From contig JAAANX010000036.1 of assembly GCA_009909085.1 (NCBI GenBank), forward strand, positions 1 to 64,000: a stretch of DNA of 64,000 nt. Direction: 5' to 3'. The translations under genes and the position numbers were made by a program. A model generated the notes under the pieces. It did not search any database and was not told the origin of the DNA. It saw only the letters and a list, made by a program, of their open reading frames with translations. This document shows, piece after piece, positions 45,601 through 53,778 of the stretch. Each line of letters opens with the position of its first letter. Position 1 is the stretch's first letter. The stretch comes from Cyanobacteria bacterium GSL.Bin1 (GTDB taxonomy: Bacteria > Cyanobacteriota > Cyanobacteriia > Cyanobacteriales > Rubidibacteraceae).

Positions 45601-45975
45601 TTGGTTAAAATTAAGGGGAAATAAACATCATTTTATGTGATGCTTAAATGATTCATCCCTTAAACATTTTTTTAGTGGAGGTTAAGCTTTTACGGTAGAT
45701 TTTCAGTTAGAACTCAACGTTTAAGGACGGTTTGGTCTCCAACTGAACCAGTCATTTGTTCCCTCTTTCGCTAGCATAAAACAAGAGCTGCGCTCTGTCA
45801 CCTAACAAAAGAGAGAATAAGAGGGAGAGTCAAAATCATTTCGATCAGCCTCTCACTACTATTAGAACAATATTAAAACAAATTTTACGAATTTTGAAAA
45901 AAACTTTTTGCCAAACGACTCAATAATAATCACAGTATGATTACTTAAACTCAACTGAGATGATAAAGATTACAA
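45601..45975. other. Intergenic region, divergent promoters expected
   Basis: Lies between the antiporter homologue (minus) and the RimB-RimK cluster (plus), so both promoters should be here. The only structure noted is a short perfect hairpin GAGC-TGC-GCTC near 45787. No coding frame is supported. Confidence 0.3.
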
Positions 45976-46428
45976 ATGAGTTTATACAGACAACTCCCCT
46001 TAATTGGTTGGCGTGAAGTGATTGCTCTCCCCCAACTTAACATTCCAAAAATTAAAGCCAAAATTGATACGGGCGCGCGCTCTTCTGCCTTGCATGCCTA
46101 CGCGATCGAGCATTACGATCAGCAAGGACAAGCGATGATCCGATTTTGGGTACATCCTTATCAAAACAACACTCAATTGAGCATCGAAGCAGAAGCGAAA
46201 CTACTGGAAATGCGAGAGGTCCGTAACTCCGGTGGGGTTGCCCAATTACGTCCTGTCGTTGAGACCGTAGTAGAATTGGGCGAGAGGAAATGGTCAATTG
46301 AATTGACCTTAACCAATCGAGATGTCATGGGTTTTCGGATGCTTTTAGGTCGTCAAGCTGTACGAAATCAGTTTTTTGTTGATCCAGGACAGTCTTATCT
46401 GCAAAGTCAAGCCATAGAAAAAAGATGA
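45976..46428 (+). CDS. RimB-type retropepsin-like zinc-protease-family protein
   Basis: A 150-aa protein of the Zn_protease/RimB family (DUF785). The aspartic-protease-like D-T-G triplet occurs in [15 protein letters not shown] (D31), followed by the FWVHP segment and [16 protein letters not shown] near the C-terminus. In other bacteria such proteins trim or antagonise ATP-grasp ligases of the RimK type. It overlaps rimK by 4 bp (ATGA), so the two are translationally coupled, and an aspartoacylase-family gene follows. Confidence 0.85.
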   Translation: MSLYRQLPLIGWREVIALPQLNIPKIKAKIDTGARSSALHAYAIEHYDQQGQAMIRFWVHPYQNNTQLSIEAEAKLLEMREVRNSGGVAQLRPVVETVVELGERKWSIELTLTNRDVMGFRMLLGRQAVRNQFFVDPGQSYLQSQAIEKR

Positions 46429-47330
46429 AAATAGCAATTCTGTCACAAGATGGGTCTCTTTACTCCACACGCCGACTCAAAGAAGCAGCGGCGCAACGAG
46501 ACCATGACGTGCAGGTCATTAATTATCTTCGCTGCTACATGAATATTACTTCCCATAAACCAAGCGTTGTGTATCAAGGAAAACCATTAGAAGAATATGA
46601 TGCAGTTATTCCCAGAATTGGCGCGTCTAGAACCTTCTATGGCACAGCAGTGGTTCGACAATTTGAATTAATGGGAGTGTTTAGTGCCAATGAATCCCAA
46701 GCCATTTCGCGATCGCGCGATAAACTGCGTTGTTTACAAATTCTGGCCCGGGAAGGGATTGGATTACCCGTAACCGGGTTTGCTCATGCTACCCAAGATA
46801 TTGATGGCTTAATTGAAACGGTTGGTGGTGCCCCCCTCGTGATTAAACTCCTAGAAGGAACTCAAGGGATTGGGGTTGTGCTTGCCGAAACTCATCAAGC
46901 CGCAAAATCAGTGATCGAAGCATTCCGGGGTTTAGAGGCCAATATTTTAGTCCAAGAATATATTAAAGAAGCCAAAGGGGCTGATGTTCGCTGCTTTGTC
47001 GTTGGTGGAAAAGTCATTGCAGCGATGAAGCGTCAAGGGGCAGAAGGGGAATTTCGCTCCAATCTCCATCGTGGGGGCAAAGCAGAGAAAGTCAAACTGA
47101 CCCCAGAAGAACGGAGTACAGCCGTGCGTTCAGTGAAAGCGATGGGGCTGCGAGTGGCGGGGGTTGATTTGTTACGTTCCAATCATGGTCCGGTTGTCAT
47201 GGAAATCAACTCTTCCCCCGGCTTAGAAGGGATTGAAAATGCTACTGGGATTGATGTTGCCGGAAAGATCATCGAATTTATCCAAAAAAATGCTGTTCCC
47301 AATAAACTCAGCGATCGCATTCCCTATTAA
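46425..47330 (+). CDS. rimK: RimK-like ATP-grasp alpha-L-glutamate ligase
   Basis: A 301-aa ATP-grasp enzyme. Diagnostic segments are [22 protein letters not shown] (N-domain), then [16 protein letters not shown] (phosphate loop), [20 protein letters not shown] and [14 protein letters not shown] (metal site E/N). RimK adds glutamates to the C-terminus of ribosomal protein S6; close homologues make poly-glutamate or beta-citryl-glutamate, so the acceptor is uncertain here. It sits in a three-gene set with RimB and an aspartoacylase-like deacylase. Confidence 0.9.
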   Translation: MKIAILSQDGSLYSTRRLKEAAAQRDHDVQVINYLRCYMNITSHKPSVVYQGKPLEEYDAVIPRIGASRTFYGTAVVRQFELMGVFSANESQAISRSRDKLRCLQILAREGIGLPVTGFAHATQDIDGLIETVGGAPLVIKLLEGTQGIGVVLAETHQAAKSVIEAFRGLEANILVQEYIKEAKGADVRCFVVGGKVIAAMKRQGAEGEFRSNLHRGGKAEKVKLTPEERSTAVRSVKAMGLRVAGVDLLRSNHGPVVMEINSSPGLEGIENATGIDVAGKIIEFIQKNAVPNKLSDRIPY

Positions 47331-47352
47331 ACAGTTATCAGTTAGTGACTCC

Positions 47353-47387
47353 CTAATGACCAATGACCAATGACTAATGACTAACTA
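47353..47387. repeat. Heptanucleotide short tandem repeat (STRR-like)
   Basis: CTAATGA-CCAATGA-CCAATGA-CTAATGA-CTAACTA, five heptamers in the gap between rimK and the aspartoacylase-like gene. The reverse complement of the unit (TCATTAG/TCATTGG) forms a second array at 49500-49539. Confidence 0.9.
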
Positions 47388-47390
47388 AGA

Positions 47391-48341
47391 ATGACCGATA
47401 TCAAAATTGTTGGGGAAACCATTACTCCAGGTAAACGTTGTGAACTGGAAATTCCAGTGGCACGGTTGATTACACACACCCTGCTTTCTCTCCCGGTGAC
47501 AATTTTACATGGGGTAGAACCGGGACCTTGCTTGTGGTTGAGTGCAGCGATTCATGGGGATGAGGTTAATGGGGTAGAGATTATCCGTCAAGTCTTAGAA
47601 CAAGTGAACCCCCAAACCTTACGGGGAACCCTGATTGCAGTTCCCATTGTCAATGTCTTTGGTTTTTTGGAACAATCGCGCTATCTACCGGATCGCCGCG
47701 ATCTCAATCGCTGCTTTCCGGGTTCTCCTGAAGGATCTCTGGCCTCTCGTTTAGCTCATTTATTTATGCGGGAAATTGTGAGTCGCTGTACCCATGGCAT
47801 TGATTTACACACAGCTTCGGATCATCGCACCAATTTCCCCCAAATTCGTGCCAACCTGAAAGATCCAGAGACTTACCGTTGTGCCAAAGCCTTTGGTGCG
47901 CCAGTCATGATTCATGCCACAACTCGCGATGGTTCCTTACGACAAGCTGCAGCGAAAAAAGGAATTCCGATTCTATTGTATGAAGGGGGAGAAGCGTTAC
48001 GGTTTGATCCTGAAGCGATTCGTGTGGGTACGAACGGTATTCTTGGCGTGATGAATATTTTAGGAATGACCCAATTTTCTCCGGTAACTGCTTTTACTGC
48101 TGTGGAAATTGAAAAAACGAAGTGGGTGCGTGCTTCTCGCGGGGGCATTTTACGTTTACAAGTCCGTCTGGGCGAGTCAGTGCTGAAAAAACAGATTCTC
48201 GCGACAATCGCCAACCCTTTTGGCAAGCAGGGCGTGAAAGTGCGCTCTCCTGTAGCCGGATTAGTGATTGGACAGACCCAAAATCCCTTAGTCAATCAGG
48301 GGGATGGCATCATTCATTTAGCAGCCAATCCTTCTGAGTAA
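47391..48341 (+). CDS. Succinylglutamate desuccinylase / aspartoacylase family protein
   Basis: A 316-aa M14-type zinc amidohydrolase. Metal ligands are in LSAAIHGDEVNGVEI (H-x-x-E near residues 54-57) and HGIDLHTASDHRTNFPQIR. The C-terminal extension (about 230-316, with VRASRGGILRLQVRLGESV) is the barrel-sandwich/HlyD-like half seen in AstE-like proteins. Next to RimK and RimB it could remove an acyl or glutamyl group formed by the ligase. The substrate is not predictable. ATG at 47391 follows the STRR array; no clear Shine-Dalgarno. Confidence 0.88.
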   Translation: MTDIKIVGETITPGKRCELEIPVARLITHTLLSLPVTILHGVEPGPCLWLSAAIHGDEVNGVEIIRQVLEQVNPQTLRGTLIAVPIVNVFGFLEQSRYLPDRRDLNRCFPGSPEGSLASRLAHLFMREIVSRCTHGIDLHTASDHRTNFPQIRANLKDPETYRCAKAFGAPVMIHATTRDGSLRQAAAKKGIPILLYEGGEALRFDPEAIRVGTNGILGVMNILGMTQFSPVTAFTAVEIEKTKWVRASRGGILRLQVRLGESVLKKQILATIANPFGKQGVKVRSPVAGLVIGQTQNPLVNQGDGIIHLAANPSE

Positions 48342-48484
48342 TGAGAGAGGGTGATTGAGTGACAAAGTAGCAGGATGAAAAGGCAATTCAACCTCATCTA
48401 TAATCTTGTTTTCCTGGACTCCCCTTCTCCCACTCACCCCCTCTCAATTATTGTGAGTATGTAATCGCAACCAGAGGGTGATGC

Positions 48485-48757
48485 TTAAAGGGCACCGGCA
48501 TTGGCTAAGCCTAAAATCACTCCTGCCCCTAAGACATGACCAAAACTGAGGGTTGCTAATAATTCAGGAACGCCAAACCCTTCTAGAATGGCTGGTTTGG
48601 GGAAAGGAAGTTCTGGACCGCCCCCATAGTTTTGAATGGCAAAACGACCAATCGCTATACTAAAAACATTACAAATAATCATAACCATTGCAACGGAAGG
48701 ACCCCAAGCAATTGTTGCCGGTGTGGTAGATTGAACAGCAGCCAGTAAAGTTAACAT
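48485..48757 (-). CDS. psaK: Photosystem I subunit X (PsaK)
   Basis: A 90-aa protein with two membrane helices (VAMVMIICNVFSIAIGRFAI and ATLSFGHVLGAGVILGLANA). The NVFSIAIGRFAIQNYG turn is the signature of PsaK, a peripheral antenna subunit of photosystem I in the thylakoid membrane. The N-terminal MLTLLAAVQSTTPATIAW matches a cleavable leader. GGAGG lies 13 nt before the ATG. It is convergent with the aspartoacylase-family gene and divergent from trpF. Confidence 0.95.
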   Translation of the reverse strand: MLTLLAAVQSTTPATIAWGPSVAMVMIICNVFSIAIGRFAIQNYGGGPELPFPKPAILEGFGVPELLATLSFGHVLGAGVILGLANAGAL

Positions 48758-48795
48758 CAGTTATCTTTTTTTCCTCCAAGCTATAGACTAAAGGC

Positions 48796-48801
48796 ATTAT
48801 A
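48796..48801 (-). promoter_or_regulatory. Candidate -10 element of psaK
   Basis: TATAAT on the minus strand, 38 bp upstream of the psaK start codon, would give a leader of about 30 nt. A convincing -35 hexamer at the expected spacing is missing (a TTGCAT lies only 13 bp upstream), and no HLR1 direct repeats were recognised. Confidence 0.4.
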
Positions 48802-48878
48802 AGAAGATTTCTAAATGCAACTCTAATTTTTCTTGCCGAAGTAACGATCTATTTACACTAATTCATATTTCTGAACAA

Positions 48879-49520
48879 ATGCGAGTCAAAATTTGCGGGA
48901 TTACGAATTTAGAACAAGGACGCGCGATCGCGCAACTTGGGGCAACGGATCTCGGGTTTATTTGTGTGCCAAAATCTCCCCGCTACCTCTCTCCCGAAAA
49001 AATCGCTACCATTATCCCTTATCTTCCCTCACCAACCACGACAATTGGTGTCTTTGCCAATACTGAACTCGCAGAAATTTGTTCAGTCGTTGAACAAACT
49101 CACTTTACGACTATCCAACTCCACGGGAAAGAATCCCCTGCTTTTTGTCAACAACTCCGTTCTCAACTTCCGCATATTGAAATCATTAAAGCGATTGCAG
49201 TTAAAACACCAGACTCTTTAGCACTAACAAAAGATTATTCGTACTTTGTTGATTCCTTTCTCCTCGATGCCTATGCCCCCCAACAGTTAGGTGGAACGGG
49301 AAAATCGTTTAATTGGGATTATCTGCAAAACTTTGACCCGCCCCGTCCTTGGTTTCTCGCGGGTGGACTCACTCCCCATAATATTCAACAAGCCCTGAGT
49401 GTTGCTCAACCAGACGGTATTGATCTTTCCAGCGGCGTGGAGAATTTACCGGGCGATAAAAATCTAGAGTTAGTCGCTGAATTATTCCAGAGATTGCAGT
49501 CATTAGTCATTAGTCATTAG
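48879..49520 (+). CDS. trpF: Phosphoribosylanthranilate isomerase
   Basis: A 213-aa TIM-barrel enzyme of tryptophan synthesis (Amadori rearrangement of PRA to CdRP). The catalytic Cys lies in VKICGIT (C6), and the segments LGFICVPKSPRY, LDAYAPQQLGGTGKSFNW and GIDLSSGVE carry the phosphate- and substrate-binding residues. Length fits. The last codons (SLVISH and stop) fall in the heptanucleotide repeat array, so the repeat provides the C-terminus and stop codon. Confidence 0.95.
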   Translation: MRVKICGITNLEQGRAIAQLGATDLGFICVPKSPRYLSPEKIATIIPYLPSPTTTIGVFANTELAEICSVVEQTHFTTIQLHGKESPAFCQQLRSQLPHIEIIKAIAVKTPDSLALTKDYSYFVDSFLLDAYAPQQLGGTGKSFNWDYLQNFDPPRPWFLAGGLTPHNIQQALSVAQPDGIDLSSGVENLPGDKNLELVAELFQRLQSLVISH

Positions 49521-49539
49521 TCATTGGTCATTGGTCATT
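49500..49539. repeat. Heptanucleotide short tandem repeat overlapping the trpF end
   Basis: TCATTAG three times, TCATTGG twice, then TCATT: 5.7 heptamers. The array overlaps the last seven codons of trpF and continues towards glyA. It is the reverse complement of the unit at 47353-47387. Confidence 0.9.
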
Positions 49540-49569
49540 CTCTTTATCCTTCTGGGTCAATTTGTCGTT

Positions 49570-49627
49570 TTTGCTACATTCGCTGTAACATATCAGTGAA
49601 AAGTGGGAATCACGTTAAAGTAGCAAA
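49570..49627 (+). promoter_or_regulatory. Possible structured leader of glyA
   Basis: TTTGCTAC (49570-49577) and GTAGCAAA (49620-49627) form an 8-bp inverted repeat around 42 nt, ending 32 bp upstream of the glyA start. No known riboswitch consensus (glycine, SAM, THF) was recognised. Confidence 0.25.
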
Positions 49628-49659
49628 GTAGAGAACTACACAATAGGACTCAAAGAACA

Positions 49660-50943
49660 GTGACGCAAACAAATTTAGATTTTCTTCTCCAAACCGACCC
49701 GACCGTCTCGGGTATGATGCAGAAAGAATTGCAACGACAAAGAGAACACCTCGAACTAATTGCCAGTGAAAACTTTACCTCTCCTGCTGTTATGGCAGCC
49801 CAGGGGTCTGTTCTCACCAATAAATATGCTGAAGGACTGCCCAAAAAGCGTTACTATGGCGGGTGTGAATTTATTGATCAAATTGAACAACTTGCTATTG
49901 ACCGGGCAAAAGAACTATTTGGTGCCGCTAGTGCCAATGTTCAGCCTCACTCCGGCGCGCAAGCAAACTTTGCCGTTTTTCTAACCCTACTCAACCCCGG
50001 CGATAAAATCATGGGGATGGACTTATCTCACGGGGGACACCTGACTCATGGTTCCCCTGTGAATGTTTCCGGGAAATGGTTTGAAGCGATTCATTATGGA
50101 GTGAGTCAAGAAACCGAACAACTCGACTATGACCACATTTTAGAAGTCGCCCGCCAAGAGCGTCCAAAATTAATTATCTGTGGCTACTCAGCTTACCCGC
50201 GGATTATTAATTTTGAAAAATTCCGCGCGATCGCGGATGAAGTAGGGGCTTATCTCTTAGCCGATATCGCTCATATTGCCGGTTTAGTTGCTAGTGGTCA
50301 TCATCCGAACCCCATCCCTCACTGTGATGTTGTTACCACAACCACTCACAAAACCCTTCGTGGTCCTCGTGGTGGTTTAATTCTGACGCGCGATCCTGAA
50401 TTAGGCAAAAAATTAAACAAATCGGTATTTCCGGGGACGCAAGGGGGGCCATTAGAGCACGTTATTGCTGGGAAAGCAGTAGCATTTGGTGAAGCCCTCA
50501 AACCGGAATTTAAAGCTTATTCCGGACAAGTGATTGCCAATGCCCAAGCGATGGCAGAACAATTACAAAAGCGAGGCTTAAAAATTGTTTCTGGCGGTAC
50601 AGACAATCATCTCCTGCTGGTGGATCTGCGCTCAGTCAACCTCACTGGAAAACAAGCGGACCAATTAGTCAGTGACGTCAACATCACAGCTAACAAAAAT
50701 ACCGTTCCCTTTGACCCCGAATCTCCTTTTGTTACCAGTGGCTTGCGCCTCGGTTCTCCAGCAATGACGACACGCGGTCTCGGAACAGAAGAATTTGCTG
50801 AGATTGCCAATATCATCGCTGATCGTTTACAAAACCCTGAAGATGAACAAGTGAAACAAGCTTGTACTCAACGGGTAGCAGCTTTGTGTGAGCGATTCCC
50901 GCTCTATCCCCATTTAAAGGCACCTGTTCCGGCAATGGTCTAG
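49660..50943 (+). CDS. glyA: Serine hydroxymethyltransferase
   Basis: A 427-aa PLP enzyme interconverting serine and glycine with tetrahydrofolate, important for one-carbon supply and, in phototrophs, for photorespiratory glycine. The PLP-lysine motif [13 protein letters not shown] has K231; [18 protein letters not shown] and [11 protein letters not shown] are the usual N-terminal segments. Start is GTG at 49660, preceded by AGGA about 12 nt upstream. It stands alone, with 71 bp to the next coding frame downstream. Confidence 0.97.
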   Translation: MTQTNLDFLLQTDPTVSGMMQKELQRQREHLELIASENFTSPAVMAAQGSVLTNKYAEGLPKKRYYGGCEFIDQIEQLAIDRAKELFGAASANVQPHSGAQANFAVFLTLLNPGDKIMGMDLSHGGHLTHGSPVNVSGKWFEAIHYGVSQETEQLDYDHILEVARQERPKLIICGYSAYPRIINFEKFRAIADEVGAYLLADIAHIAGLVASGHHPNPIPHCDVVTTTTHKTLRGPRGGLILTRDPELGKKLNKSVFPGTQGGPLEHVIAGKAVAFGEALKPEFKAYSGQVIANAQAMAEQLQKRGLKIVSGGTDNHLLLVDLRSVNLTGKQADQLVSDVNITANKNTVPFDPESPFVTSGLRLGSPAMTTRGLGTEEFAEIANIIADRLQNPEDEQVKQACTQRVAALCERFPLYPHLKAPVPAMV

Positions 50944-51026
50944 TGAGCCAGTAAATCCACGAGCTTGTTATCTATTGCTCAGCAGTGTCATTATTATAGA
51001 CGTGTCCATGGTAAGTGGAGAAAATA

Positions 51027-52082
51027 ATGCCTGCTGAGTTATACTACCTTTTGGCTTTCGGACTCGGAACAGCATTTGTTATTGCAACGACTCCCGTCGT
51101 GAAAACAATTGGCCTAGCGACAGGACAAGTCGATCAACCAGATGCACGAAAAATTCACAAAACCCCCATTGTTCGCATTGGGGGCATTAGTATTTTTGTT
51201 GCTATTTTGGGGACAGCCCTGATTCTCTACTTTTCTCAAGGGTTCGCATTCTTAACCCCGCAACAACTGCAAGACCTAATTCGCATTGTTTTTGGAGGCT
51301 GTGCCTTTTTTTTAATGGGATTAGCGGACGATATTTGGAATTTATCTCCCTTCAAACGATTGGGACTGCAATTTCTTGTCATCGGAGGTTTGTGGTGGCA
51401 AGGTTTAACCATTGATTTAACCTTTTTACCTTGGGAAAATGTCCTACTCATTAATCCGTTGAGTTTTGTGATTACTTTCCTTTGGTTAGCAGGAGTTGCC
51501 AATGCGATCAATTGGCTTGATGGTATGGATGGCTTAGCCGCAGGCGTGACCGGGATTATTGCTTTGGGGATTGTATTTGTCGCTCTGGAAAATGGCAGTA
51601 ATGGCGTGGCGCTTCTCATGGCAATTGTAGCGGGAAGCGCGATCGCGTTTTTATGGTATAACTTTCATCCGGCAACAATTTTTATGGGAGATAGCGGCTC
51701 GAATTGCCTGGGGTTTCTCCTAGCTGGGGGGAGTTTAGTCGGAATTGCTAACGAACCTGGCTTGGGCAATACCCTCGCACCGTTTGTTTTCTTAGCGGTT
51801 CCCATTGGGGATATGTTGATTGTGATTAATGCTCGCTTGCGCAACGGTCAATCTCCGTTTTTTGCTGACAAAATTCATATCCATCATCGCCTCCTCGCTA
51901 AGGGACTTTCCCAAACCATGACCGCCTTATTGGTTTATAGTGTGACCCTATGGACAGGAACGATTGGGTTAGTTTGCTGTGGCATTGAGCAACCGTGGAT
52001 TTACTTTATTCCCGCTACGATATTACTGTTAGTCATGATTTGGCAAGTGCAACCCAGCCGTAAGATAGAAGAAAAGGAATGA
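51027..52082 (+). CDS. MraY/WecA-family sugar-1-phosphate transferase
   Basis: A 351-aa polytopic membrane protein (about 10 helices) that transfers a sugar-1-phosphate to undecaprenyl phosphate. Family segments are VDQPDARKIHKTPIVRIGG, LADDIWNLSPFKRLGLQ, WLDGMDGLAAG and FMGDSGSNCLGF, plus KIHIHHRLLAKGLSQ, the HIHH site of WecA/TagO. The ATG at 51027 is preferred to GTG 51015 because GGAG lies 9 nt upstream of the ATG. The stop overlaps the start of cinA by 4 bp. It could supply lipid-linked GlcNAc for envelope polymers; the WbaP-like transferase at 57.7 kb is the other candidate initiator. Confidence 0.92.
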   Translation: MPAELYYLLAFGLGTAFVIATTPVVKTIGLATGQVDQPDARKIHKTPIVRIGGISIFVAILGTALILYFSQGFAFLTPQQLQDLIRIVFGGCAFFLMGLADDIWNLSPFKRLGLQFLVIGGLWWQGLTIDLTFLPWENVLLINPLSFVITFLWLAGVANAINWLDGMDGLAAGVTGIIALGIVFVALENGSNGVALLMAIVAGSAIAFLWYNFHPATIFMGDSGSNCLGFLLAGGSLVGIANEPGLGNTLAPFVFLAVPIGDMLIVINARLRNGQSPFFADKIHIHHRLLAKGLSQTMTALLVYSVTLWTGTIGLVCCGIEQPWIYFIPATILLLVMIWQVQPSRKIEEKE

Positions 52083-53344
52083 TGAGCGCGGAAATTATTT
52101 GTGTGGGAACCGAACTCCTGTTAGGAGATATTTTAAACAGTAATACTCAATATTTAGGACGACAATTAGCCGATCTGGGAATTCCTCATTACTTCCAGAC
52201 GGTGGTTGGCGATAACCCAGAACGGATTAAACAGGTCTTGAAAATCGCCAGTGATCGCGCCCAAATTTTAATATTTACAGGGGGGTTAGGACCGACCCCC
52301 GATGATCTCACCACGGAAACCATTGCCAGTTTTTTTGCAACGCCCCTTGAAGAAAGACCGGAGTTAATTACAGATATTGAAGCCAAATTTACCAAACGGG
52401 GGCGCAAAATGTCTCCCAGCAACCGGAAACAAGCCCTGATGCCAGTGGGAGCAAAAGTGCTTCCCAATCCCATGGGCAGTGCCGCGGGGATGATTTGGCA
52501 ACCGCGCGAAAATTTAACCCTGATGACCTTTCCCGGTGTTCCTTCCGAAATGCGACGGATGTGGGAAGAAACGGCTGTTCCCTTCCTAAAAGCACAAGGT
52601 TGGGGTGCCAATGTCATTTTGAGTCGCACCTTGCGGTTTTGGGGGATTGGCGAATCCAATTTAGCGGAAAAAGTCAGTGCCTATTTGGAGATGGAAAACC
52701 CTACTGTTGCCCCTTATGCCTCCAAAGGAGAAGTTCGCCTGCGCATTTCTGCTCGTGCCGAATCTCAAGATAGCGCGATCGCGCTCATTCAACCCATTGC
52801 AGAACAAATTCAAGCGACCGCTGGACTGGATTATTTTGGTGCCGATGAGGAGACATTAGCCAGTGTAGTGGGGAAACTTCTCCTCACAGCCAAACAAACC
52901 GTTGCGGTTGCCGAATCTTGTACCGGTGGCGGTTTAGGAGCAATGTTCACCTCAGTTGCGGGCAGTTCGGGTTATTTTCTCGGTGGTACGGTTGCCTACA
53001 GCAATGAAATCAAACAGGCTTTACTAGGGGTGAAAGCAGAGTCCTTAAATCAAGAAGGGGCAGTCAGTGGAACGGTTGCGCAGCAGATGGCATTAGGGGT
53101 GAAAAAGCAGTTTCACAGTGATTGGGGCTTAAGTATTACGGGGATTGCGGGACCCGGGGGTGGTACTGCCGAAAAACCAGTGGGATTAGTGTATGTTGGC
53201 ATTGCCAGTCCCGATCAAACCACGGATCAGCTAGAATTACGGCTAGGAGAACAACGCTTACGAGAGACCATTCGTCATATCAGTGCGTGTCATGCTCTCG
53301 ACCAATTACGACGCAAATTGTTGTTAGCCAACGAATCAGGATGA
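52079..53344 (+). CDS. cinA: CinA-family nicotinamide-nucleotide amidohydrolase
   Basis: A 421-aa protein of two domains: an N-terminal MoCF-type domain (EIICVGTELLLGDILNSN, then TGGLGPTPDDLTTETI) and a C-terminal CinA amidohydrolase domain (AESCTGGGLGAMFTSVAGSS, then GIAGPGGGTAEKPVGLVYVG). It hydrolyses NMN in the salvage of NAD and has an ADP-ribose pyrophosphatase activity in some bacteria. The ATG overlaps the upstream stop by 4 bp, and its own stop overlaps the next small gene by 4 bp. Confidence 0.95.
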   Translation: MMSAEIICVGTELLLGDILNSNTQYLGRQLADLGIPHYFQTVVGDNPERIKQVLKIASDRAQILIFTGGLGPTPDDLTTETIASFFATPLEERPELITDIEAKFTKRGRKMSPSNRKQALMPVGAKVLPNPMGSAAGMIWQPRENLTLMTFPGVPSEMRRMWEETAVPFLKAQGWGANVILSRTLRFWGIGESNLAEKVSAYLEMENPTVAPYASKGEVRLRISARAESQDSAIALIQPIAEQIQATAGLDYFGADEETLASVVGKLLLTAKQTVAVAESCTGGGLGAMFTSVAGSSGYFLGGTVAYSNEIKQALLGVKAESLNQEGAVSGTVAQQMALGVKKQFHSDWGLSITGIAGPGGGTAEKPVGLVYVGIASPDQTTDQLELRLGEQRLRETIRHISACHALDQLRRKLLLANESG

Positions 53345-53604
53345 TGGAAGCCTTTAGCCCCGTTCCCCCCAAATGGACCAATGATGCCGTTCATTCCCTC
53401 GACTTTTATTGTCCCCATTGCGGAAACGAACCCAGAAAAGCCCAACGGGTGTGGATTAACCGTCGGGCACCAGTCATTGGGGATAACTATGAACGCAAAT
53501 GGCAAGAATTCTATCAATGCGACTGTGGAGAAGCCTGGTGGGCATGGAGTAATGATCGTCCCCCATCTGAACTCGCGCAACGGGATAATTCTGTCGAAGA
53601 CTAA
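53341..53604 (+). CDS. Small zinc-ribbon-like protein coupled to cinA
   Basis: An 87-aa protein (start MMEAFSPV) with CPHCG at residues 24-28 and CDCG near 62-65, a possible zinc-binding pair. It is rich in Trp near the end (EAWWAWSNDRPP) and has no membrane segment. The start ATG (53341) overlaps the cinA stop by 4 bp, so translation is coupled. The longer upstream reading of the same frame, from 53122, lies inside cinA and is not used. Function unknown; it is probably specific to cyanobacteria. Confidence 0.75.
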   Translation: MMEAFSPVPPKWTNDAVHSLDFYCPHCGNEPRKAQRVWINRRAPVIGDNYERKWQEFYQCDCGEAWWAWSNDRPPSELAQRDNSVED

Positions 53605-53778
53605 CTGGAAAATCTTTCAAAGGAGTGAAGGGCAGAAGCAGTGGAAGATGTAGGGTGAAGGGGTGACTTGTGCCTAATGACATAATAACGGGCGAGGGGA
53701 TGAATAGTCACCAATTGACGAACCCTGTTGCCTATTCCCTAATAACCAAGAACGAATAACAAACGATAGGAGCGGTTT

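Noticed and set aside
47353-47387. Heptamer arrays (also 49500-49539) as CRISPR or transposon ends
   Set aside because: Unit of 7 bp without spacers; a simple tandem repeat fits better.
52189-52659. 156-codon minus-strand frame inside cinA
   Set aside because: Shadow of the well-supported cinA; no start signal or motif.
53122-53340. 5' extension of the small zinc-ribbon gene
   Set aside because: It lies wholly within cinA in another frame; the ATG at 53341 with the usual ATGA overlap is the natural start.
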